The position numbers and the translations under genes are program-made. This document shows positions 12,701 through 22,857 of a DNA stretch of 64,000 bases, piece after piece. The stretch is from contig NW_025955116.1 in NCBI RefSeq assembly GCF_022376445.1, positions 29,683-93,682 on the forward strand. Reading direction: 5' to 3'. Each line of letters starts with the position of its first letter. Positions within the stretch are counted from its first letter, which is position 1. Under the pieces are notes generated by a model that saw only the letters and a list, made by a program, of their open reading frames with translations, had not been told where the DNA came from and did no database searches. Origin of the DNA: Fomitopsis serialis (Eukaryota; Basidiomycota; Agaricomycetes; Polyporales; Fomitopsidaceae).

Positions 12701-14658
12701 GGAGATACTGGCATGATCTGTCAGTCTTGGGCAGTGCAAGTGAGCTCCAGTCTGTCTGGCTCAACATCAGCCATCAGAGGATCATGGTGTCCAAGACATG
12801 GGTTATTCAGTTCCTGTATCAGGATTGTAAGAGTGTGATACAGACTATCTCATCTCAACATAGACCCCATGTCTTTGTGATGCACAATGACTCTGAACAA
12901 TCAGAACCCTGCAATTGTAGGCAGCTCTGGGAAGATCAACAAAGAGATGTCTTATGGCTGGTAGACCTTACCTTAGCCTTCATTGACAAGTTCAGAGACT
13001 ATGCACAAGATGCAACATGGTCTGTGTCATCTGCTCCATATATTCCAGCTCTAGATCCACCAAAGAGAGTCAACCATAAGCTGGAGTACTACAGGAACAG
13101 ATTACCAGCAGATGATGCTAGATTTGATGGAGATGTGACCTGGAATATCTTGCAAATAATCTCTGCATGGCTTGGTATCACTGAGGTCAACATGAAGGAC
13201 CTGATCAGACAAGCAGGTCTTGTCACTAGCCTCAGGGAGGTACTGGACATTGGTGCACTTTTACTGCCAGCTGTTTGGGAGATATATAAAGCAGTTCCTC
13301 ACTGGATCACTGAGAGATACCAGATCACACAGCCTCATCTCATGACAAGAGATATTTTCCATGAGTTTAAGACAGCTTTGAAAACTACTCCTGCAGCCAA
13401 CCTAGACACTGCAGAGAGGAAGTTACTCAAGTCCATTCAAGATGCTCATGAGAAGTTCATTAGGATGTCTAAGAGCACCAGTTCTCAAGTTGATAAGGTT
13501 GCTCAAATTCCTGAGCCTGTGCCACCCCAAGTAGATGCTGTTTCTCCTGAGAAAGCTGTCAATTTTGTCATAGCCATTCTCCAGGATGCATTGAGATCAC
13601 AAGAGTCCACAGACAGTCAGAGTGAAGATAAACCATTCCAATTGATACATAATGACTCTGACAACTTCTTGGCCTTGAGGGAGCAGGGTGCATCCAGGAA
13701 GAGGTTGATGGACTCTCCTAAGAACCCATTTGATGATGAAAACATTGTCACAAATGCTGGTCTATTCAGTGCTTTCTATTTCAGATTGCGTGCATTCAGA
13801 AGTCCTGCTCTTCTGCATACTCCAAAGGAACATGTGCAAACCATGTTCAAAGGCCCACAGGAGTTGAGGAACTATGAGCAAGGACTTAAGGATCTCCTGA
13901 ACAAGAGCCCTAATTTGTTTGGCAATCTAAGTGAGGCTGAGAAGAGAAACTTTCTCATGCACCATGCCACCTATGGACAAGTGAATAAGCTGGATGATGG
14001 CTGGGAATATGAGCTGTGGGAAGCTGTTAAGCTCACAGATTGGGAAACTCTGATGTCCAAGAAGCCAGTGGATTTCCAAGAGATCTACAAGAAATGGCTT
14101 AAGAAGTCCTGGAGATCCAGTAGTGAAAATGAGCCCAGTCAACATCTACAGAAGATGGGCAAATTGACACTATATCTCCTCTGTGCAGACCTCTCTTATA
14201 CTTGTGCTGTGAAAAAGCCTAGCACTGCAGAAGTGGGAGACATGATTGCAAGGATAGACTCAGGAGCTGTAGCTGGACTGAAGACTCTGGGGCTTGTACC
14301 TACACAGGGACTCACTGCTCAGATGCTGAGAGACAAAGTCACAGAGCAGTTTAGTTGGCTCTTTGAGGAGATAACTGCCAGAGTTTCCAAAGAGGAACTT
14401 GACAAGATGCAATTTGATGAGATTGTCTTGGAACACACTCTCTGCAAAGTTGTGAGGTTCTTGAAACAAGGGGCATATGGTGAATGGGGTATCAGCATGA
14501 TTGAGAAGAAGAAGAAGAAGAAGAAGACCAAGAAGACCAAGAAGAGAGGGCTTGAAGAGGCTGAGGAGGGATCTGATGGGGAGGAGAGACCTAGCACTAA
14601 AAAGAGTAAGACTGCAAGTGACAAGAGCAAGGGTAAAGGGAAAGCAGTAGCTAGATGA
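9709..14658 (+). CDS. Large protein with 2OG-Fe(II)-oxygenase-like domain and basic tail
   Basis: About ten exons join from ATG 9709. Exon joins were checked at 10109/10159, 10259/about 10307, 10583/about 10640 and 10809/about 10866. The segment at 10,866-11,240 has the pattern of a fungal 2OG-Fe(II) oxygenase (double-stranded beta-helix): GGDHTDDMD, a candidate HxD iron pair; GRFHLLSLGVYVDL; then VVFFSGRLRHSGTPP with a distal His, and WAYRFVLILYP. Next come an acidic repeat EIEIEIEPEIDLE (about 12,190) and a last exon (12,508-14,658) with about 716 open codons, mostly helical, ending in a lysine-rich nuclear-type tail. One join near 11,605 is uncertain and may be a small frameshift. The gene has almost no CpG and uses AGA/AGG for arginine. 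Relation to TET/JBP enzymes is possible but not shown. Confidence 0.68.
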
Positions 14659-14984
14659 TTGTGTCTGTACTGTGCTGTGTCATCATGTAACAACATCCCA
14701 ATTGGCAATGTAATTCACAGCTGTTATTGATGCTATATCAGTATGCCATGAAGAGCATGGCAACATCATGTAATTGTACTCAACAAGATCTGTTATATAT
14801 TATCCAAATTTCATTCCTCTGGTGGAAATAGGTCTGTACACAAAATCATTATCAACAGACCATGAAGTCGGAGGTAAGTAACATTACTATGCTAAATGGG
14901 TAGTCATGATGAGCTTTGTACTGCCACTACAACAAAATTTGCTGATCTCTATTATGGATGGTTGTACTGAATGGGACATATGCA

Positions 14985-15160
14985 ACATATCTAGATTAGA
15001 AACAAGTATAAATGCTACAGAGTCATTTGTAATTTTTGCATTTTGCATTTTCTGGCCTGACTGGTCACTACTAGGGGTGAACCAAATTACTGCAGACTAC
15101 CTGAAACAAGAGGTTCAGGTGACTGAGTATATGGTTGGTATGTCATGGATCATGTGACTG
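14985..15160 (+). repeat. AT-rich dispersed repeat, partial copy 1
   Basis: It contains gcattttctggcctgactgg and attactgcagactacctg, which realign with the longer copy starting near 15,590 about 620 bp downstream. It is CpG-poor. Flanking bases 14,660-14,985 and 15,160-15,590 hold no recognised gene. Confidence 0.65.
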
Positions 15161-15589
15161 GCTACACACAGTGCCCACTGCCCCTTTCTTTGGTGCAACA
15201 GAGGCATATATACAAACTCAGTGATCTGTAACTAATATTATCCAGGAAAATACTCATTCCAGGCAAGTTGTGGGAGGGCTATGGCACATGCAGCATCACA
15301 AAGCTCACATTGCCCTAAATGGTGAGAAACCTTCCATATCCAATAAAGTGGATGTCCAGTGCTTCATAAATTGCAGATAAATCAGAAGATATTCATAGAG
15401 CAGTATGGCATGTTGATGAGGCCTGTGATGTTTACAACAGATTACCATATATGGAAGATGAGCGATAATACCATGTACAAGCATTAAATGAGCAGTCCTT
15501 GCCCATTCTGAGCTCTGTTGTGGTATCATAAAGCATTTTCATGATGTCTGACACACATGGCTATACTGTATGGGTTGTGTGCTACATAT

Positions 15590-16112
15590 CTAGGGTGAAA
15601 ATGAGCAGTTTGAATTCTGCAAAGTCTCTTGTGTTTTTTTTGTATTTTGCATTTTCTGGCATAACTAGCCACTATTGGGGCACAACAAAATTACTGTAGA
15701 CTCTATGAAACAAGGGCTACAAGTTGACTATATACTTGCCATATCTATTTGTGAGTGCTTACTATTCCAAAAAGTGATTGATTATATTGGAGTGCAGTGC
15801 TGCTGGTTAGGTCACATGCCATGTTCACCACTTTCCATATTGGGCTCCAAGCTAGACGTTACAGGAGCCCCAAGTCCATGGGGAATTGTCAGCCACTGCA
15901 TTTGTTTGGGTGTGTTGGTGCAAGTCGCGTCATCTGGGAGTCTGAAATTTGAAACTCAGGTAATGATAGCATAGTAAATGTTACTTATGTCTGCTTATCT
16001 GGCCTACAAACAGTCACATGCACTGTGGGAAAAACCTGCCACATTGGGCTCCATGCTAAGCGTTACATTCTCTCCAGTCATAAGAACGATTCCTTCGTAC
16101 CTCAGGGATCGT
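15590..16112 (+). repeat. AT-rich dispersed repeat, copy 2 (truncates the TET/JBP gene)
   Basis: Shared along its length with the inverted copy at about 45,645-46,210. Landmarks here are gcattttctggcataactag, cagccactgcatttgtttg, ttggtgcaagtcgcgtcatc and, at its right end, the reverse complement of tacgatccctgaggtacgaa. Similarity stops at about 16,112, inside the TET/JBP reading frame. It encodes no protein that I can see, so it is probably a non-autonomous element. Confidence 0.8.
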
Positions 16113-19090
16113 AAAAATCACAAAATGGCCGTGACGTAGCGGTATGACCAAGCCCGCTTCGTGCAGGCACAACTCGCCGCCCTCAAAATTGCCAACAGCA
16201 AGGACGACACAGACAGTGTCGTCCTTGCTGTCTCTGTGGGCGTAGGTTGCGACATTGATGTTGATGACCAAACCCACAAACGGGTTGACCAGCGACTGCT
16301 GGTGGTTAGGGAGGATGCTGGCCGTTGCCTCGAGATGACGGTATACGCCTGGAAGAATTGTCTGGACCTACTCAGACAATATTAGCACATTGACAATAAT
16401 AGTACCGTACTGTACTGAGATTGAGCTTACCTTGGTGTCCATCCAGCTGAACACGTCGCCAAGAATACACTCCATTGCCTGATAGATGGGCTCATGGACC
16501 ACCATATCCTTGGACGGATATGGTATCATTTGACGGTAGTTGGTCCTTGAGCGTCCAAACTTGCTCATCATTTGCGGCGGTACATCTGAAGGTGCGTCAT
16601 GACCCTGTACAGAAGGCAATGTCAGTTGAGGTCAAGGTCAAACACAGTACGAGTATTCCAGACCTTCGTGGCGTGGTGGTTGTACCACAAGAAATGAATG
16701 GCTTGGAACTCGTGCTGTGTTTGTGTCGCAGTGTCCACGTCATTCAAAGGATCGGTATTGAAGCACACGACCAGCCGCTCCGTCAGATCGGCTGCCATAG
16801 CTTCCGACATCGAGGTGCAGACCGACGCTACGAGACCGTTGTTCGCGCCTCTGAATGTCAGCACGTCTCTGTGTGTCATACGTTGTGAGTAATTGCGGCA
16901 TCGTTGGAGGTAGATAGGACAATACAAGTACCACTGACCTTACAAGTTCGAGGGGTACTCGCACGTACAAGTCGTCCCTGATTCGCTTTCCTTCAGAGTA
17001 CAAACCATCAAGCTGTAAAAGTAAAGTTTAACTCCATAATTGAGAAGTGATTTGCCTCGTACCTCACTCTGGAGACCCTCCAGGGTTGCAGGCCGAGCGG
17101 AGTTGGACGCATGTTGACGGGCTTGTTCTGTCCAGACAACGTTCTTGTCTCTGTCACCGCACGGTCCCGGATAGCGCTGGTTATCCTCCTGCTGCTCGTC
17201 GTACTGGAGGCGAATCACTACTTCCTCGTGCGGCGGGACAGGGGATGACCTGAGCGGGGAGGAAATGACGACATCGTCTGGTAAGTCGAACTCTGGAGGG
17301 ACGGGAGAGTCAATTGGTGTCAGCGGTGATAACGGCCCTAGTTCGTCTATCAAGGCATTTGTGAATGTGTTGCTGGTGTCGCACTCATCGTAGCACGATC
17401 TCCAGACGTCTCTGTTTCGTGGCACCAGAGAAAAGGAGCTATAAACAATTAGTGTGCCATAACGTGGGGGCAATATTGAACTTGACGCTCACTTCAATTT
17501 CCAGGATTCAAATACGCAATCAGATGCGTCAAGATGGCCGCACAGATCAGGCGGAAAATGCGATCTTGACACTCCAGGTTGGGGAGCTGCCGGCAGGATA
17601 CAGTCAAGATGAATCGGGCACAGTTCTCGCAGACGAGCTACTGCGGGGATTATGACATCTTTGACGAGCCGTCCCGTTCTTGAATCTGAGTCGGCTTAGA
17701 ACAGTCAGATGTCAATAAGAAAATCAGCCTACCGTCAGGCCACCTCAGGAGATTACTGAAGTCTTGTGCGATGTGTGCGTTGGCGGTAGCCAGAGGTACT
17801 CGGAGATTCTGGGCTGCTACTAGCACCAGAAGATAGATAGAGCCTGGACGTGAATTTTGAGATCAATATATATTTTGGGAACATGCACGCTAGACGTACC
17901 TCCTCCGGCAAGTCGCGCGAACTTCACGCCGGTAGTGTTCCAGTCCTGAAACGTCCTCTTCTCTGGGGCACCCTCAACGCCTTCAAATTCTCTCCGCCAA
18001 ATTCCCGCCACGGTGAGTTTGCCTTCATCAGATTTCCCGTTATCTAACTCAAGTATCCTAGTCATGCCAGCCATTCAACACTAGGAGATATTCAAAGGAA
18101 AAGCTACGTACCTTGCCACTCTAAAGGCGAGCCTTATGTGACTGATCATCAGCCAGAAGCTGGCGGCAGCATCCAACTTCAGGCTGCAGGCGCATCTGGC
18201 TACCAGAGAGCGCAGTGATTCGTCCTGGCGAACCAGCGCCCCCTGCAGCTCCGTCACACTTGCCTGTACTGCTCTGCACACGTCAAGGAGCCTCCTGTGG
18301 CTGAGATCTGACGTGAGGAGGGATGTGTACTTATGCACAGCGGCCCCTGTGGTAAGAGCCGGTTCAGAGGTGTTTTCCCACTGCCGTGTCTGCGCTTCCT
18401 CGGACTCCGTCGCAGAGTTATTGGCATCCATCGCAGAATTGATCGGGATGAACTGGATACCACCTCGGGGGCAAGGTGGGAGGCGATGCTGCAGTCGCTG
18501 ATGTAGCAGTCTTCGAGCATGTTTGTGACCATCAGGCTTTTCAAGCCGGTTTGCTACAACAGTATTTGCCTCGAGCTGAGGGGCATACGGGTGAGCTTCC
18601 TCGCGGGCACGACGAGAGGATCTTGTTTGCCGCTGGGGGCCACAAACAGTCCCATTAGAAAGAACTTGATCCCCTACAATAATCATTGGACTCTGTCTAG
18701 CAAGCAATAAGGGTAGTACGTACCTTCCGACTCGTCCAGATTTTGGCAGTGGGTCTGGGCCTGAGCAAGCTCTGCGTCGTCAAGGTACTGTGACGTGTTC
18801 TCCTGACTCACTGTAAAAATTGATTGTTCAGCGAGAACGGTAGAACTGGCATTAAACTCACGCGCAACGTCAGCCAGCCTGTCAAGACTTGACCGTCTTT
18901 CCTGACAGTCAGTCAGGTGTTCAGCAAGCTGTGCGGTGGGTTGCTGGTCTTGAAGTCTTCGTAGCAGAGACGTGAGATTCTTGTTGAGACTAGGGGTGCG
19001 TGACAACAACTCCTCTAGATCCCTTTGTTCTTCCGGAGTGAGCTGCATAACGGACGGACAGAGGAATGTTAAGGCGTCAACTACATCCAC
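16056..19090 (-). pseudogene. TET/JBP-type 2OG dioxygenase, 3'-truncated
   Basis: Multi-exon gene starting at ATG 19090. N-terminal exons encode helical sequence (LTPEEQRDLEELLSRTPSLN, SLLRRLQDQQPT). Middle exons include VCFNTDPLNDVDTAT with HFLWYNHHATKVWN (16.6-16.9 kb) and a segment ending ILGDVFSWMDTK. The last exon has the catalytic core of fungal TET/JBP (2OGFeDO) enzymes: ININVATYAHRDSKDDTVC with the HxD iron ligands, then FEGGELCLHEAGLVIPL and GHFVIF. Such proteins normally continue into a strand with the distal His and a 2OG-binding Arg. Here the frame instead enters the dispersed repeat at about 16,112 and stops at 16,056, so both residues are missing. The product, oxidation of 5-methylcytosine, is known for the family; this copy should be inactive. 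Exon joins in 17.4-18.1 kb are uncertain. Confidence 0.72.
16195..16231. repeat. 16-bp perfect inverted repeat inside the HxD motif
   Basis: Arms 16195-16210 and 16216-16231 around agaca. The arm is acagcaaggacgacac. On the minus strand it encodes the residues just after HRD in the TET/JBP gene. Confidence 0.85.
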
Positions 19091-19199
19091 TGCAGTCTGC
19101 CGAGGTAAGCCACCGGACGACGGCTGTCCTAATTTAGGCGGGCCAGCGAATTAGCACCTTGGCGTGCAAGTGCCCCCTGGGCTCAGACAGTGCAGGATG

Positions 19200-19545
19200 G
19201 CATGTAGTCTCAAGAATCTCCATATATTATGAATGTGCGAAGGACGGGGCTGAAGGGGCGAGAGTAGAGATGAGAGAGTAGCTAAAATTACAATTACAAC
19301 GATGCGACGAGCAGCAATGCACAGCGAATACGATTGCGCAGCGAATACAACACGCAGCAACGAGCAGCAAACACAACGGGCAGCGAATAAGCGAATATGA
19401 CGGGCAGCGAATACGACGTACGACGGGCAGCGAATACAATGAGCGGCAAACACAACGAGCAGCGAGCAGCGAACACAGCGAATACAATGAGCAAACGGGA
19501 CGACAACACGAGGATGAGCCAACTGCCAGGATCTATGTTCTTCAG
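19200..19545. repeat. Low-complexity gcagcgaata-type repeat
   Basis: Degenerate short repeats such as gggcagcgaatacga and gagcagcaaacacaacg fill the gap between the stop of one minus-strand gene (19,561) and the start of the next (19,090). Pseudo-frames with many Cys/Leu/Ser codons arise here and were not called. Confidence 0.6.
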
Positions 19546-19560
19546 CGGCAAGTAGTACGC

Positions 19561-21964
19561 TCATTCAGAACCAGTGCTGGCCTGTGAGTCAGCGTCAAGC
19601 TGTGAGGAGTTCAATTCACCCTGCGACGATGATTCCGCGTCATTCTCATCCTGCGATGATTCATCGGCATCCTGGGATGAGTCGTCGGCATCCTGCGACG
19701 ATTCGTCGTCATCCTGCGACGAGTCGTTACCCCGCGATGACTCCTGCTGCGACGACCCCTGCTGTGACCCCTGAGACGACTCGCCGTAGTTGCTGTCTTG
19801 AGAGTAATGGCCGTCGTCCACGTCGGGATTGAACGACGGATCACGGAGGGGGTCACTCGGTATCGGGTCGCTCGAGCCGTCAGCAGAGCCCAGGTAGTCG
19901 GAGTCCGTCAAAGAACTTTTCTTGTCGACGAGCGCGGTGTCGAGGTGACGCCGTTTGAGAGCCCTTCTAGCCCGTCCAATGTCACCCTCGTCAAGGGCCC
20001 TCTTGAGAGACGCCCCTGCCTTGAACGCCTCTTTCCGGCTTCCGACAATTCCGTCGAACGAGTACTGGGTAGTCGTGTTCGTGGCCTTGGCGTACCGTTC
20101 CTCCGCCAATCGCCAGCTCCCGGAGCCGACCAGGGCCCTAACTACTCCCACCGGGCTCTTGATGGGCGGCAGGCTGAGGTCCGGTAGCTTGTCGATCTTC
20201 TCCTCGAACGCCACGAGTTCCACGGGGGTGCATTGGCTTGACTTTGCGATGATGAGGTTGTGGAGGACCTTGTGTCGTACAGACAGCATACACTCTCGCC
20301 ATCTCGCTTCCCACTGCCTGAGCGCCTGCTTCTGCTCATCAGTGGCGTACCTCCTGCGAAGAAGCTGGTGCAAGTAAGCACTTTTCATCTGAGAAGGGAC
20401 TATGAGCACTTACTAGGGCCTTCCCGCTTCTAACCCACTCCTCCAGGTCATCCTTCCAGTGCTTCGCGAGGTACGCGTGGTCCTCTGCGCCCTGTAAAAC
20501 CCACATGTACGCACGTATTTCCCCTACGTATATCCTACCTCCATAAGCGATGCCTCCCGTGATGCAGTCGTCGTCCGGGCAGGGTAATTCGACCCAGTCT
20601 TGTTTGTTGATGTCCACACCGGGGGGAGCTTTCTTGACGGCCTTCTCCTGCGTGGAGACGACCACGAAGACAACGGACGAGATCTTCTGGCCTCGCTGGG
20701 GGGGGAGAGGCGCCACGGGGGGTGGCAGGGGAGGGGGAGATGGAAAGGATGCGTCGGAGAGGGGCGATAGGGGCGAGGACACGTCCGGTAGAGGAGTGAG
20801 AGGAGAGGACGGTTCCTCGCCTGCGTGCTCCGTCTCAGGGCCTGCCGGTGTCTGTGTCCCGTTGTTGTCCCCGTCCTCCGTCTGAGTCTGGGTCCCGTCA
20901 TCGTCATCCGTCTGCATCTGCGTCCCGTCTTCATCGTCCGTCTGCGTCTGCATCCCGTCCTCCGTCTCTTCACCTTCCGATCCTGCCACCGATGCCATCT
21001 GACGCACGTAGGTGTGTCCCGCCACGCTTTCCGAGGTATTGGACGCCGTCATGTTGTCTGTGACCTGCAGGCTGGTTAGACGGTAGGGTTACCGGTGGAG
21101 ATGAAGCTCACCTTTGCAAGCACATGCGGTGCGCTTTGTGTTCTCACCGACTCAATGAGTACGCAGTCACTGTTCAGGTTGATGCAGAGCTTGTTCTTTT
21201 TCGCCTGGTTGAAGAGTCCTACCATGCAGTCAGGGACCTCTATGTGGTCCTCCCTAACTAGCAGCCTTGCGCCGTTCTGCGTCACCAACGTCCCAGGTAC
21301 GCGCACCTGATCAACCACCGGCTTGATGATGTCCTCGACTACGGTGCTGGCGCATCCCAGCACGACGTCTTGATGCAGACCGCTTGCAGAACCAGCCACA
21401 ATGGTCGCCATCTTACGGTCGTAACGGAACCTAGAGTATCAGGATTGTAGTGAGAATGACATACACGATAGCATACATGTAACTCACCAAAAATGACGCA
21501 GAATCTCAGGTTTGTCTCGCAATTTTGAGCGAAGAAGATCCCAATCTTCCGGCTGGAAATTGGGAGTCTGAAAATCGTCAGCTAGGTACGGTTGGTGTCA
21601 CCGTATGCAAGTACCTCTATTAAAACGTCGGACAACGCCGGGAAGTCCCTGTCTTCCAAGAGGTTGCCGAATATTCGTCTGGCAAAAGGCCAGCGCCGCA
21701 CAGCCTTCACGTAGTCCTCGTCGTCAACACTGGTGGGGGGAGAGGACGGCGGTGCTAGAGGAGGTCATGAGTTAGTACAACGAAAAGATAAGTAGAATCA
21801 CACTTACCTAAGTCGCTGAAGTTCCAGGTATGATTCGTCGGTGACACGCCAGACGAGTACTTGTTGGAGAGGTGGCGACTGTCCCCCAAGTTGGACCAGT
21901 CGTCGATAGTGAGGTCCCTGAAGCTGCCTAGGGGCTGGAAGGTAGGAGAGTGAGGGGGAGGCAT
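19561..21964 (-). CDS. Unnamed acidic protein with SSQD repeats
   Basis: Six or more exons read from ATG 21964: 21,964-21,808, 21,754-21,615, 21,567-21,488, 21,430-21,112, 21,064 to about 20,538, then exons down to 19,561, each with normal splice sites. N-terminal exons give APPSSPPTSVDDEDYVKAVR and FARRIFGNLLEDRDFPAL. The central exon has acidic Q/T/D repeats (MQTQTDDEDGTQMQTDDDDG) and a Pro-rich stretch, followed by VVFVVVSTQEKAVKK. The final exon has a helical LHQLLRRRYATDEQKQALRQ region and ends in an array of SSQDADDSSQDADESSQDE. I do not recognise a domain. It is CpG-rich, in contrast to the block to its left. It lies head-to-head with the Plavaka transposase about 0.9 kb away and could be part of the same or another element. 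Confidence 0.6.
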
Positions 21965-22214
21965 GAGGACAGAAGCACGAGAGACCCTGCAGCACGAGGG
22001 ATAGGGCATGGGAAGGAGAATCACTACTATTAAACCTCGCGTCAAGTGACCGGAGTTGAACGGGACTGTCGGGACGGGCAGATAGGTATTCCGACACGTA
22101 CTTTGGCTGCCGAGGCACTCCTCCAGGACCGCGCAGACCAGTACTCAGTATCTTAACCACCCATACTGTATACCGTCTGCGCCGGCGCCTACAAGACCCA
22201 CCGAATCTCAAGGG

Positions 22215-22297
22215 TCAGGGCCGGCCCTGAGCGTTAAGTCTGTTAAGTCCCCGTTGCCTTATCGGGGCGCGCGGTCAGGCCGCGCGCCCCGATAAGG
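22215..22297. repeat. 16-bp palindrome plus 18-bp hairpin
   Basis: tcagggccggccctga (22215-22230) is a perfect palindrome. Just to its right, ccttatcggggcgcgcgg (22257-22274) and its exact complement (22280-22297) enclose tcagg. Palindrome plus sub-terminal hairpin is a layout seen at DNA transposon ends, so this could be an end of the neighbouring Plavaka or another element. No partner end was found. Bases 22,300-22,857 hold no recognised gene. Confidence 0.75.
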
Positions 22298-22857
22298 AAG
22301 TCTCCTAGCTCGGAACGCCCCGAAGGCAAAGCGGGCGCAGAGGTTGGGTGGATGGGAACAGGTAAGAGAAGAGCACTCACCTTTGTAAACACTACTTGAC
22401 GTCGCTCAAACAGGTTCACAAGCCGTAGCACAGCAATTTACTGGAATCAAGCAGATCTTATTAACGTAACCAGACGGACCGACAAACTGAACAACTTACT
22501 GGGTAGGTATAGTGAGAGAGCACCAGTAAGAGTATGTGTGTTGCGTGCAAAGTGCGTGAGCCACTCGAGAAGCGCGCTGGACAGCCAGATCCGCGGGAGC
22601 CATCAATCTGGCGCTGTCAGTGCGGACTTGCCGCCAAGGCAGGGAAGTCCCCGCGACAACGTAACGTAACGGCGCGCAGGGTCGGCGTGCAGGGTCGGTG
22701 GCCATGAAGTGTTGTGTCCTGCAGTAACCTTCTGAGTCATTTCCTGAGAGACACCGACTTTGATGAATTTTGCTGTGGCTTCAGTGTCGTTCGGTGAGTT
22801 TTTGAAGCTTGTCTGGCTGAGAATCACGTACTGAAAGACCGTAGAGACTCATAAGAC

